DNA of 36,130 nt from Betaproteobacteria bacterium (lineage in GTDB: Bacteria; Pseudomonadota; Gammaproteobacteria; Burkholderiales; SG8-39): assembly GCA_947482825.1 (NCBI GenBank), contig CANKMT010000058.1, forward strand, positions 1-36,130. The letters are read 5' to 3'. Under the pieces are notes generated by a model that had not been told where the DNA came from, made no database searches, and saw nothing but the letters and a program-made list of their open reading frames with translations. Shown here piece after piece: positions 8,710 to 16,754 of the stretch. Position numbers and translations under genes: made by a program. Within the stretch, counting starts at the first letter, position 1, and every line of letters begins with the position of its first letter.

Positions 8710-9648
8710 TCAATGGGTCACCCTTCGCGTCTTTCGGCGCTTCCAGAACCGGGGGCTGTCGCCAAGGCGCTCGATCGCTGCGAGTGCGGCGGCAAGGCTC
8801 TTGCGCTCGCGCGCGCGGCTGTGCTTTCGGAACAGGACTGCGGCGGCCTGCGAACCGGGCAGCGCGTCAAACAGGCGCTTCGCATTTGCCAGGTCATTCA
8901 GGATGCCGAGGGCCTCTTGCAAGTCGGCCAGTTCGCGCAGGTAGCGCTTGGCCGCCTTGGCGTCCAGCAGCGGGCCGAAATAGTCCGCGAAATAGCGCAG
9001 CCGTTTCGCCGCTACGCGCGTCGCGTGGCGTTCCTGGGGCGTGCCGTGCGCAAGGGCGCCCGAGAGGCGCATGAGGTGCTTGTGGCGCCTGCCTACTTCG
9101 CGCGCGACGAATTCCCGGAGTGCGGGTTCAGGCGGATTGAAAGGGCAGGGCGAGTCCATCCAGCGTACAAGGTCGGCGAGCAATGCATCCAGGCGTGCGG
9201 AGCGCAGCGTTTCGCGCGCGACCTTTCTCGCGTGAACTCGATTGCGGCGCGCAGCGGCAAGCACGCGCGACAGGTCCCTGCCTTCGGCAGTCTCCGCGGC
9301 GGCCTGTGCGATCGGCCGGAGGGCATCGATGAAGACATCCCAATCGCGTGCTTCGCCCAGCGCGCCAGCGAGCCACTTGGCTTCCTTTCGCAGCCGGATG
9401 GCTTCGGCCTCGGGTGGACGGACCGATCGCAGGGCCGAGCGCAGGCGGCGCAGCGCGATGCGCGCCTGGTGCAGGAACTCGCCCGGACGCGGGCCCTCGA
9501 TGCCCGGCACGTTCGAGGTGAAGTGCCCGATGCAATTGCGTGCGATGAGGCGCAGCGCGTCTCCCGGCCTCAGGTCGGGATGCAACGCGACAGCGGCGCC
9601 TTTCGTGGGCCGCAGCGGTTTTGCGTGCACGGACCGGGACTCGCTCAT
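8710..9648 (-). CDS. CHAD-domain protein
   Basis: 312 residues, helical and rich in Arg, Lys and His. The conserved CHAD features are present: FLHQARIALRRLRSAL near residue 65, LGEARDWDVF, and later HATRVAAKRLRYFADYF followed by LQEALGILNDL. CHAD proteins bind inorganic polyphosphate through these basic helices and are often found near polyphosphate granules; no CYTH domain is attached here. The ATG at 9648 is chosen; another at 9672 would add eight residues. It converges with the SDR gene (31-base gap) and is divergent from the next gene with starts only ~33 bases apart. Confidence 0.85.
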   Translation of the reverse strand: MSESRSVHAKPLRPTKGAAVALHPDLRPGDALRLIARNCIGHFTSNVPGIEGPRPGEFLHQARIALRRLRSALRSVRPPEAEAIRLRKEAKWLAGALGEARDWDVFIDALRPIAQAAAETAEGRDLSRVLAAARRNRVHARKVARETLRSARLDALLADLVRWMDSPCPFNPPEPALREFVAREVGRRHKHLMRLSGALAHGTPQERHATRVAAKRLRYFADYFGPLLDAKAAKRYLRELADLQEALGILNDLANAKRLFDALPGSQAAAVLFRKHSRARERKSLAAALAAIERLGDSPRFWKRRKTRRVTH

Positions 9649-9681
9649 GGAACCGAGCTTACTACGTGACATACTTGCCCA

Positions 9682-10614
9682 ATGGGCGTCGATGCGATTT
9701 CCTCCCTGCTGCGAACGGCGGCCGCAGTTCCCGAATGCGCAAGCGTGGCCGAGTGGTGGCCGCGCTGGCGCGCCCTCACCGCTTCGACGGCGCAACCCTT
9801 CGAGCGCGCAATCCTCGGCGGGGCGCAGGCCGACCGGCTCGGCTGGGCTTTCGCGTCGGGCTACCAGGCCGCCCTGCGTGTGCTCGACCCGACGCTGCCC
9901 GATGAGGCGATCGCCGCGCTCTGCGTCACCGAGGCCGACGGCAATTTTCCCCGTGCGATCCGCACGACCTTGACGCCCGAGGGCGGCGGTTTCGTCGTCA
10001 GCGGTGAAAAATGCTGGACCACGCTGGGTCCGGGCGGCGGCGTGTTTCTCGTGATCGCGCGCGAGTCCGGGTGCGATGAGGCGCGGCCTTCGCTCAAGGC
10101 GGTGCGAATCGCTTCGGGCACCCCGGGCCTGGTCATCGAATCGATGCCGCCGACCTCCTTCGTGCCGGAGGTGCCGCATGCGCGAGTCAGGCTCGACAAC
10201 GTGCGGGTAGCGGCTTCGGCCTTGCTCGCGGGCGACGCGTACCTGGAGTACGTCAAGCCGTTCCGCACGATCGAGGACATCCATGTGCACGCGGCGTCGA
10301 TAGCGTACCTCGCGGCCGAAGCGCGCCGGCGCAGATGGCCGCAGGAGTGGAGCGGACGCGCCATGTTGCTGCTGCATGCGCTTTCCGGCATGGCGCGGCT
10401 CGATCCCCTGGCGTCCGAAACCCATGTCGCCCTTTCTTCGGCGCTCGCGCTCGGCGAAGCGCTGGTCGCCGAGGCCGATGGCCATTGGGTGAAGGCCGGC
10501 GACGATCCCGCCGCCGCGCGCTGGGCGCGGGACAGGAAGCTCTTTGGCGTCGCCGGCAAGGCACGCGTCCAGCGGCTGGCCGCGGCCTGGGTGCGCCTGG
10601 ACACGGGCTCCTGA
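9682..10614 (+). CDS. Short acyl-CoA dehydrogenase-like protein
   Basis: 310 residues. The stretch CVTEADGNFPRAIRTTL and then GGGFVVSGEKCWTTLGP resembles the middle beta domain of acyl-CoA dehydrogenases (the TE-x-x-x-G FAD/substrate loop and the 'G-x-K-x-w-i-t' strand). The family usually has ~380 residues; here both the N-terminal helical domain and the C-terminal four-helix bundle look short, and no clear catalytic Glu was found. It may be a divergent or non-catalytic relative. The ATG at 9682 lies only ~33 bases from the divergent CHAD start. Confidence 0.65.
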   Translation: MGVDAISSLLRTAAAVPECASVAEWWPRWRALTASTAQPFERAILGGAQADRLGWAFASGYQAALRVLDPTLPDEAIAALCVTEADGNFPRAIRTTLTPEGGGFVVSGEKCWTTLGPGGGVFLVIARESGCDEARPSLKAVRIASGTPGLVIESMPPTSFVPEVPHARVRLDNVRVAASALLAGDAYLEYVKPFRTIEDIHVHAASIAYLAAEARRRRWPQEWSGRAMLLLHALSGMARLDPLASETHVALSSALALGEALVAEADGHWVKAGDDPAAARWARDRKLFGVAGKARVQRLAAAWVRLDTGS

Positions 10615-10657
10615 AAGGCCTGAATTCGAAGGAGTTTTTCAGGAAGTCCGCGCCGCT

Positions 10658-10680
10658 ATTGGCTCACAGGCGAGTTTTGT
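10658..10680 (+). repeat. Imperfect direct repeat, copy 1 (downstream of ATPase gene)
   Basis: TATTGGCTCAC followed by AGGCGAGTTTTG. It recurs in the same orientation at 12057-12079, so the two copies bracket the ATPase gene. The rest of the gap 10615-10783 shows nothing recognisable. Confidence 0.4.
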
Positions 10681-10783
10681 TCTGTTCCCGGTACATTAAC
10701 GGAAGGCAGCGCAATCGAATCGTGCGACTCGGGATGGGCGAACTCTTGAGCTGATCGCGACAACCCTTCAGACGAACCCCCGG

Positions 10784-11944
10784 TTACGCGATGTCGTTGA
10801 CCGACATGGCCTGCAATCCAGCGGACAGCGGATAGCTGTGCGGCGCGCGGCAGATCACGGCAGCGCCGGCTATTCGTTTTTGGCCGACGATCTCGCGTAC
10901 AAAAGTCAGATTGGTCGCGTCGCCGGCCGCCGGGAGTTCGGTCCACTTTGCTTCGAGCAATTCCAGACGCCCGCCAAGGTCGACGACGAAATCGACCTCG
11001 CGAGTTCGGTCGCGCCAGAAAAACAGGCTTCCGGCGCGGCCGGCGCGCCGCTCGCGATGGCGCAACTGGGCGAAGACAAACGTTTCCCAGACCGCGCCCA
11101 CCGACGGCGACTGACGCAGGTCGGTCTCCGAGCGGATGTTCAGCAGGGCGCAAAGCAGGCCGGTATCGGCGAGAAACAACTTGGGGCTCTTGACGATGGA
11201 TTTGGTGCGGTTGGAGAACCAGGGCTCGAGGAGCACCACCTGCCCGGAGGCTTCGAGCATCGACAGCCACTGGTTGGCGGTGGAGGGCGCGATGCCGATA
11301 TCTCGGGCGAGGTCTGCCTTGTTGAGCAGATTGGCCGAGCGCAGGGCGCAAGCGCGCAGAAACCGCTCGAAGTCGCGCAGGCTGCCAACTTGGGCAAGGG
11401 AGCGCACGTCGCGTTCCAGGTAGGTGGCCAGATACGAGTTGTAGTAGGCGACGAAGTCGATCTCCTGGTTGGCGTGCAGTTCCGCAAACCCCCCGCGCAC
11501 GACGGCGGTCTCCAGGCCGATCTCAGGCAGTGCCCGGCGAATCTCCGCAAGTGAAAGGGTTTCCAACTCGACAATGTCGGCACGGCCGGCAAGCGACTCC
11601 GAAACGCCTTTCATCAAAGTGAACTTTTGCGAGCCGGTCAGCAGGTATTGTCCATTGCGCTGACGGCGTGCATCCACCGCCGCCTTGATGTGGCGAAACA
11701 ATCCTGGGGCGTATTGCACTTCGTCGATGATGGCCGGCGCAGGGTGGCGGTGCAGAAAAGCCGCCGGATCCTGCTCGGCCTGCGCGGCCTCGCTCGGCAA
11801 ATCGAGCGAAACGAATCCATGCGCGGGGAAAAGCCGCCGCAAGGTTGAGGTCTTCCCGGTCTGGCGAGCGCCGGTCAATACCACCGCGGGGCGGGTCCGG
11901 GCGGCACGCAGCAATCGAGGCTCGATGTCCCGAGAAATCCACAT
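10784..11944 (-). CDS. AAA ATPase with C-terminal DUF4143 nuclease-like domain
   Basis: 386 residues. Walker A is GARQTGKT (25-32) and Walker B AIIDEVQYA (D74-E75); LLTGSQKF is the sensor strand. The middle holds a winged-helix-like segment (IGIAPSTANQWLSMLE). The C-terminal DUF4143 region ends with EVDFVVDL and, after a short turn, LELLEAKW, an E/D...E-x-K pattern like PD-(D/E)xK nucleases. Genes of this kind are common accessory genes of uncertain role, often viewed as toxin or defence related. Its promoter carries a perfect inverted repeat, and no partner gene is adjacent. Confidence 0.85.
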   Translation of the reverse strand: MWISRDIEPRLLRAARTRPAVVLTGARQTGKTSTLRRLFPAHGFVSLDLPSEAAQAEQDPAAFLHRHPAPAIIDEVQYAPGLFRHIKAAVDARRQRNGQYLLTGSQKFTLMKGVSESLAGRADIVELETLSLAEIRRALPEIGLETAVVRGGFAELHANQEIDFVAYYNSYLATYLERDVRSLAQVGSLRDFERFLRACALRSANLLNKADLARDIGIAPSTANQWLSMLEASGQVVLLEPWFSNRTKSIVKSPKLFLADTGLLCALLNIRSETDLRQSPSVGAVWETFVFAQLRHRERRAGRAGSLFFWRDRTREVDFVVDLGGRLELLEAKWTELPAAGDATNLTFVREIVGQKRIAGAAVICRAPHSYPLSAGLQAMSVNDIA

Positions 11945-11949
11945 CTGGT

Positions 11950-11974
11950 AAATATACGATTAGATCGTATATTT
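11950..11974 (-). promoter_or_regulatory. Palindromic operator with leaderless promoter for the ATPase gene
   Basis: A perfect 11-bp inverted repeat (arms AAATATACGAT and ATCGTATATTT on the plus strand, three-base spacer) ends six bases before the ATG at 11944. Read on the minus strand, TATATT ends exactly six bases before the ATG, which would put transcription start at or near the A of ATG. This suggests a leaderless mRNA and a repressor site over the -10 box. Confidence 0.6.
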
Positions 11975-12056
11975 AGCAAACCCATCAACTCACACGTCCG
12001 CGCCTGCTTGGCATGGGGCGGCTCGCACCTCGCTTTTGAACTCGGGCTCGCGTGAA

Positions 12057-12079
12057 TATTGGCTCACGAGGGAATTTTG
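12057..12079 (+). repeat. Imperfect direct repeat, copy 2 (upstream of ATPase gene)
   Basis: TATTGGCTCAC followed by GAGGGAATTTTG, matching copy 1 at 10658-10680 in its first 11 bases and its TTTTG end. Otherwise the gap 11975-12112 shows nothing recognisable. Confidence 0.4.
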
Positions 12080-12112
12080 CATCGCGACCATCCTGCGGGC
12101 GCGCGGGCGCGG

Positions 12113-13090
12113 CTAGTCGAGCTTTGCACCCGAAGCGGTCACCGCCTCGCGCCACTTTTCCGTATCGCGGCGGATGAATTCGCCGAACTGCTGCGGCGTT
12201 CCGCCGACGATCTCCAGCCCCTGGGAGGCAAACCGCTCGCGCAGTGCCGGATCGGCGAGCACCTTGCCGATCTCCGCGTTCAGGCGCGCGATGACCGGCG
12301 CCGGCGTGCCCGCTGCGACCATGATGCCCTGCCAGCCGACCGCGCTGTAGTCCTTGAACCGGGCTTCGGCCATCGTGGGCACGTCCGGCGCCGCTGAGGA
12401 ACGTGTGGTCCCGGTAATCGCCAGCGCTTTGATGCGCCCGCTCTTCACATGCGGCAGCGCCGTGAGCAGGTCGTTCGAGAGCACCTGGACCTCCTTGGCC
12501 ACCAGCGCCTGCAGCGCGGCTGCAGCCCCCTTGTACGGGATGTGCACCAGGTTGATCCCGCCATGCAACTTGAACAGTTCGATTGCAAGGTGCGGGAACG
12601 TGCCGTTTCCGGGCGACGAATAGTTGAGCTTGCCCGGGCTCGCCTTGGCCAGCCGCACGAGGTCGGCGATGCTGTTCGCGGGCACTTCTTCCGCCACAAG
12701 GATGAAGTTGGGGATGAAGACCATGTTGATCACCGGCGCGAAGGCTTTGGCGGTGTCGTAGGGCAGCGTCTTGTACAGGCTCGGGTTGATCGCAAGGCTG
12801 GTGTTCGCGTAGAGCAGCAGGTGGCCGTCGGCCGGTCCCTTGGCGACGATGTCGGCGCCGAGCGAGCCGCCGGCGCCGGGCCGGTTCTCGACGATGAGGG
12901 ACTGGCCGAGGGTTACGGTCAGCTTGTCTGCGATCAGGCGCGCAAGGATGTCGGCCGAGCCGCTGGGCGGGAAGGGCACGATGAAGCGCACCGGTTTCGA
13001 CGGGTAGTCCTGGGCGAGCGCGCACGAGAAAGCGAACAGTGACGTGAGAAAAAGCGGCGCGGCAAAGCGCGCGGCAAACTTGGCGAACAT
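12113..13090 (-). CDS. Bug/TctC-family periplasmic substrate-binding protein
   Basis: 325 residues with a signal peptide ending near CALAQDYP. Family motifs: KPVRFIVPFPPSGSADILAR, VENRPGAGGSLGADIVAKG, LVHIPYKGAAAALQALV, and a C-terminal QFGEFIRRDTEKW. GGAGGAGG seven bases upstream fixes the ATG at 13090 over another ATG five codons earlier. It follows the SDR gene by 17 bases on the same strand, at the end of the set GNAT, cyclase, SDR, Bug. The ligand is unknown; the pairing with an SDR recurs three more times in the window. Confidence 0.9.
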   Translation of the reverse strand: MFAKFAARFAAPLFLTSLFAFSCALAQDYPSKPVRFIVPFPPSGSADILARLIADKLTVTLGQSLIVENRPGAGGSLGADIVAKGPADGHLLLYANTSLAINPSLYKTLPYDTAKAFAPVINMVFIPNFILVAEEVPANSIADLVRLAKASPGKLNYSSPGNGTFPHLAIELFKLHGGINLVHIPYKGAAAALQALVAKEVQVLSNDLLTALPHVKSGRIKALAITGTTRSSAAPDVPTMAEARFKDYSAVGWQGIMVAAGTPAPVIARLNAEIGKVLADPALRERFASQGLEIVGGTPQQFGEFIRRDTEKWREAVTASGAKLD

Positions 13091-13107
13091 CGGTCCTCCT
13101 CCCATTT

Positions 13108-13854
13108 TCAGGCCAGCGCGCCATCGACGGCGATCGTCTGGCCAGTCACCCAGCTTGCCGCATCGCTGGCCAGAAACAAAGCCACGTTCGCAACTTCCTC
13201 CGGCGTGCCCATGCGCCCGAACGGGCAGCGCGCGAGCACGTGCTGGTAGATCTCCGGTTTCTCGCGCCGGTTCACGTCCCAGGTGCCGCCTTTGAAATAG
13301 ATCGGCCCGGGCGCGACGCAATTGACCCGGATCTTCTTCGCCGCGAGTTGTGCGGCCTGCGTCTTCGTGTACTGGATGATCGCCGCCTTGATCGCGCCGT
13401 ACGGCGGAGTGCGCACGCTGGGGCGCAACCCGGCGAGCGCCGCGATGTGCACGATGGCACCGCCGCGCTTTTCGAGGAAAGGCAGCGACGCGTAGGACGC
13501 GCGCACCGGCGCCATGAGGTCCACGCCGATGCTCGCGGCCCAGCCGGCTTCGTCGTCCGAGCGGCCGAAGGCCGAGGCGTTGTTGACGAGGATGTCGATG
13601 CCGCCGAGCGCGGAGGCCGCCGCATCGATATAGGCCTTGATCGCGTCGCCGTCGGCGAGGTCGCAGGCGGCGGAATGCACCGTCCCAACCGATCCCGCGC
13701 GCAGATCCTGCTCGGCGGCACGCAGCGCCTCGGCTCCGCGCGCGCAGATCGACACGTTCGCGCCGGCCGCGGAAAACGCGAGCGCGATCGAGCGCCCGAT
13801 GCCCCGGCTGCCTCCGGCAACCACCACGTTCATGCCCTTGAAATCGATGTTCAT
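13108..13854 (-). CDS. SDR-family protein lacking the catalytic serine
   Basis: 248 residues. The cofactor site GGSRGIGRSIAL and NNAS are normal and the Tyr-Lys pair is present in PPYGAIKAA. The residue 13 before that Tyr, normally the catalytic Ser, is Ala (VHIAALAG); in the close paralogue at 33765-34514 the same place reads VSSIAG. The codons are GCG GCG, so this is not a one-base reading error. It may be inactive, or act with a relaxed mechanism or as a binding partner. The start codon overlaps the cyclase stop (ATGA), suggesting translational coupling. Confidence 0.87.
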   Translation of the reverse strand: MNIDFKGMNVVVAGGSRGIGRSIALAFSAAGANVSICARGAEALRAAEQDLRAGSVGTVHSAACDLADGDAIKAYIDAAASALGGIDILVNNASAFGRSDDEAGWAASIGVDLMAPVRASYASLPFLEKRGGAIVHIAALAGLRPSVRTPPYGAIKAAIIQYTKTQAAQLAAKKIRVNCVAPGPIYFKGGTWDVNRREKPEIYQHVLARCPFGRMGTPEEVANVALFLASDAASWVTGQTIAVDGALA

Positions 13855-15449
13855 GAGTTCCTGTCCCCTTTTGGTTCGTCATCCGTCGATGCCGCTTCGA
13901 GCGGCAGCATCTCCACGTCCTTGATGATGCGCACGCCGATCGATGCGGCCCGGTTGCGTATGCTGATTTCCTCATGCGGGAACGTGCTGAGATCGATGCC
14001 CGCGCGCTCCGCGACGCGATCCGAGACGATCAGTTCGCAGGCGAATTCCTTGGTGCAGTCCTGCAGGCGGCTGGCGGTGTTGACGGTGTCGCCCACGGCA
14101 GTCAGGTAGGTCGCCAGGCCCCGGCCCATGTGGCCGACGACCGCCGGCCCGCAATGCACGCCGATGCCGATTCGCAAAGGGGCGGGCAGCGCTTCATGCA
14201 GGTCGGCGCTCAATTCGCCGATCGCACGGTGCATCGCACGGGCTGCGGCGATTGCGTCGCGGGCGCCGGCTTCGGGTCCGCTGTCCACGCCGAAGAGCGC
14301 CATCACGCCGTCGCCGATGAACTGGTTCGGGATCCCGCCGGCCGATTCGATCGCGCCGCCGACCGCCTCGAAATAGCGGTTGAGCAGGAACACCACGTCG
14401 TACGGCAGGCGCTTTTCCGACAGCTTGGTGAAGCCGCGCAGGTCGGCGAACAGCACGCACACCTCCCTTTCCCTCCCGGCCATGATGCCCGGGTGGCCGA
14501 GGGACTCGACCGGCTCGACGCTCGGCGGGATCAGCAGCATGACGGCGAGGTCGTGGATCGGTCTCAGCTGGCAGGCAAGGCGCACTTCAGGCGCTGCGTT
14601 GAGCCGCGAAAGCACGCGGGCTTCGACGGTCCCCGGCGGTGGCAACGGTCCCGACCCTGAGAGGACCCGTACGCGGCAGGTCGAGCAGCGGCCCCGTCCC
14701 CCGCAGACCGACGCGTGCGCAATGCGCCCCTGCCTGCTGGCCTCGAGGACCGAGAAGCCGACCGGCACGCTCACGGTGCGCGCGCCTGGATACGTGATGC
14801 GCACTGAATGGCCGCGCTCGATGACCTGGCGCGCGGCGCGCGCGGCGAGCGTGACGCCGAGGAGCACGGCGAGCGCAAGTTCGATCATTCCCCCGGTGTG
14901 CTTGAGGGCGGCGCTCGCCATCATGTCGGGCGCCCGCGCATCGACGAATGTCTCGCGGATCCACATCGGGTCGACGGCGAGAGTGGCCACGAAGCGGCCG
15001 GCCTGCGAGAACCCGAGCAACGCCAGCACCGGCAGCAGCACCACGATGGTGTAGAGCACCATGCGCACGCGCGCACACCACGGCTGCATCCTGAGCCAGT
15101 AGTGAATGCCCATGCAACCGTGGATCCAGGCCACCAGCATGAGGAGGGTCTGCCAGACGGCCAGCTGCGGCTTGAGCACCCAGAAAACCAGCACCAGCGC
15201 GGTGTACGAATCCTCGAAGCCGTACTGTTCGTTCGCCACTCGCGTGCCGACGATGTGATCGACCAGCAGCAGCGGGATGGTCACGCCGAGCGCGATCTGC
15301 AGGGCCTCCCAGAACGGCATGCGGAACTGGCGGCGCAGGTAGATCGACCAGGCGGCCAGCGCGATATGCACGAGGATCGCGACAAGCAGCAGAGTGGTGC
15401 CGACTGGATTGCGCCACAGCGCGAGGAAAGCCCAGCGGCCGGCCTCCAT
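13851..15449 (-). CDS. Membrane class III adenylate/guanylate cyclase with 2Fe-2S ferredoxin domain
   Basis: From the ATG at 15449 there are 532 residues: a membrane part (1-210, about five helices, several with His), a plant-type 2Fe-2S ferredoxin domain (C249-x5-C255-x2-C258, then C293), and a class III cyclase domain with metal Asp D336 (FADLRGF) and D380 (FIGDGVMALFG) and the VGDTVNTASRL motif. The position that is usually Lys for adenine choice is Gln (NQFIGD). The same frame stays open to 15578 and encodes another helix, VLFVFVATHLVNHALGL, typical of this family, so the real N-terminus lies upstream, but no ATG, GTG or TTG exists there in frame. Either an unusual start or a frameshift is present. 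It probably couples membrane redox state to cNMP synthesis (inference). Confidence 0.85.
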   Translation of the reverse strand: MEAGRWAFLALWRNPVGTTLLLVAILVHIALAAWSIYLRRQFRMPFWEALQIALGVTIPLLLVDHIVGTRVANEQYGFEDSYTALVLVFWVLKPQLAVWQTLLMLVAWIHGCMGIHYWLRMQPWCARVRMVLYTIVVLLPVLALLGFSQAGRFVATLAVDPMWIRETFVDARAPDMMASAALKHTGGMIELALAVLLGVTLAARAARQVIERGHSVRITYPGARTVSVPVGFSVLEASRQGRIAHASVCGGRGRCSTCRVRVLSGSGPLPPPGTVEARVLSRLNAAPEVRLACQLRPIHDLAVMLLIPPSVEPVESLGHPGIMAGREREVCVLFADLRGFTKLSEKRLPYDVVFLLNRYFEAVGGAIESAGGIPNQFIGDGVMALFGVDSGPEAGARDAIAAARAMHRAIGELSADLHEALPAPLRIGIGVHCGPAVVGHMGRGLATYLTAVGDTVNTASRLQDCTKEFACELIVSDRVAERAGIDLSTFPHEEISIRNRAASIGVRIIKDVEMLPLEAASTDDEPKGDRNS

Positions 15450-15599
15450 CGCGGCAAGCGAAATGAGGCCGAGCGCGTGGTTGACGAGGTGCGTGGCGAC
15501 GAATACGAACAGGACGACGCCCGAGGCGATCCGCGCGCGGCGCGCGGCGCGCGTCCCTCGAGGGCCGGCGCGGGCCCCTCAATGCGGGAGCGGCCGCGC

Positions 15600-16091
15600 T
15601 CAAGGCTGCATTCGCGCGAGCTTTTCGAGCGCTTCGCCCGTCACCCGGAAAAGCCGCCAGTCCTCCATGCGCACCGCGCCCAGGCTCTCGTAGAAACGGA
15701 TCGACGGCTCGTTCCAGTCGAGCACCATCCATTCGAGGCGCCCGCAGCCGCGCTCGTGTGCGATGCGCGCAAGCGCAAGCAACAACGCCTTGCCGTATCC
15801 CTTGCCGCGGTGCGCCGGCTGGACATACAAGTCTTCCAGGTAAAGGCCCTTGCGGCCGAGGAAGGTGGAGAAGTTGTGGAAGTAGAGCGCCATGCCCACC
15901 GCGGCGCCGCCGGCGAGGCAGACGAGCGCTTCTGCACGGCTGTCCTTGTCGAACAACTCGCGCGCGAGCATCCCTTCGTCGAGGACCACGAGGTGGGTGA
16001 GCTTTTCGTACTCGGCCAGCTCGCGGATCAGCCCGACCAGGGCCGGGAGATCTTCGTGTGTGGCGGGTCTGAGTTCGGGTTCCGGGTGCAT
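15600..16091 (-). CDS. GNAT-family N-acetyltransferase
   Basis: 163 residues from the ATG at 16091 (MHPEPELRPA). Acetyl-CoA binding motif A is clear: LEDLYVQPAHRGKGYGKALL, with the R/Q-x-x-G-x-G/A pyrophosphate loop, followed by LEWMVLDWNEPSIRFYESLGA as the family's last strands. It resembles the diamine acetyltransferase-like subgroup in length and in the FHNFSTFLGRKGLYLED stretch, but the acceptor amine is unknown. First gene of the minus-strand set that continues with the cyclase. It is divergent from the HutD-like gene, with 46 bases between starts. Confidence 0.82.
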   Translation of the reverse strand: MHPEPELRPATHEDLPALVGLIRELAEYEKLTHLVVLDEGMLARELFDKDSRAEALVCLAGGAAVGMALYFHNFSTFLGRKGLYLEDLYVQPAHRGKGYGKALLLALARIAHERGCGRLEWMVLDWNEPSIRFYESLGAVRMEDWRLFRVTGEALEKLARMQP

Positions 16092-16137
16092 GGAGAGTGC
16101 AATCCTAAAGGTTTCGCGACAGGGTATATTCCAAGGG

Positions 16138-16743
16138 ATGCGCATCGTTCGCACCGCCGACTGCATTTCGATCCCGTGGAAGAACGGACTGGGCGCATCG
16201 AGCGTCATCGCTTCCGACCCGCCGGGTGCGGGCTACGACAAGGTGAACTGGCAGGTCGGGAGCACCGAATTCGGCATCGACTGCCCGTTTTCCAGCCTGC
16301 CCGGCATGGACCGGCAATTCATGCTGCTTTCGGGGGGCGGCGTCGAACTGCACTGCATCGACGTGATCTCCGGCGTCGACATCCGCCAGCCCCTCAATGC
16401 GCCTTTCGTGCCGTTCGCGTTTCGCGGCGACTGGCAGACCACCTGCCGCATGCTCGGAGAGCCTGTCCAGGTGTTCAACGTGATGACACGGCGCGCGAAG
16501 GCGGCCGCGAAGATCTCGCTGCCGCGCTGGGGCGGGTCGCTCTATTGCGCGCAACGCGCGGGAGAAACGGTGCTGGCCGTGCTGCTCGCGGGCTCGGTGC
16601 AGGTCCCGGGCGAGACTTCGCCCTTGGGGCTGCTCGAGGCCGTGCTGCTCGATTCGCCGCGCGGAGAGAGCTGCGAGATCCTCGCCAGCGGCGCGCAGGC
16701 GAGGATGGCGATCGTGCGCATCGCGCCCTCCGCGCAAGTCTAG
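16138..16743 (+). CDS. HutD/Ves-family protein
   Basis: 201 residues, a cupin-like beta protein. The N-terminal IPWKNGLGASSVIASDP matches the W-K-N-G-x-G signature of the HutD/Ves family, and FSSLPGMDRQFMLLSGGG and PFAFRGDW match its later motifs. HutD occurs in histidine-utilisation loci and Ves in other settings; the biochemical role is not settled, and no hut genes are nearby. ATG at 16138 with AAGGG just upstream. It converges with the next gene (11-base gap). Confidence 0.82.
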   Translation: MRIVRTADCISIPWKNGLGASSVIASDPPGAGYDKVNWQVGSTEFGIDCPFSSLPGMDRQFMLLSGGGVELHCIDVISGVDIRQPLNAPFVPFAFRGDWQTTCRMLGEPVQVFNVMTRRAKAAAKISLPRWGGSLYCAQRAGETVLAVLLAGSVQVPGETSPLGLLEAVLLDSPRGESCEILASGAQARMAIVRIAPSAQV

Positions 16744-16754
16744 ACGCCGGGTTA

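Noticed and set aside
8710..10485. Extension of the CHAD frame upstream to 10485
   Set aside because: The added part is antisense to the acyl-CoA dehydrogenase-like gene and has no recognisable domain; the CHAD protein begins at 9648 or 9672.
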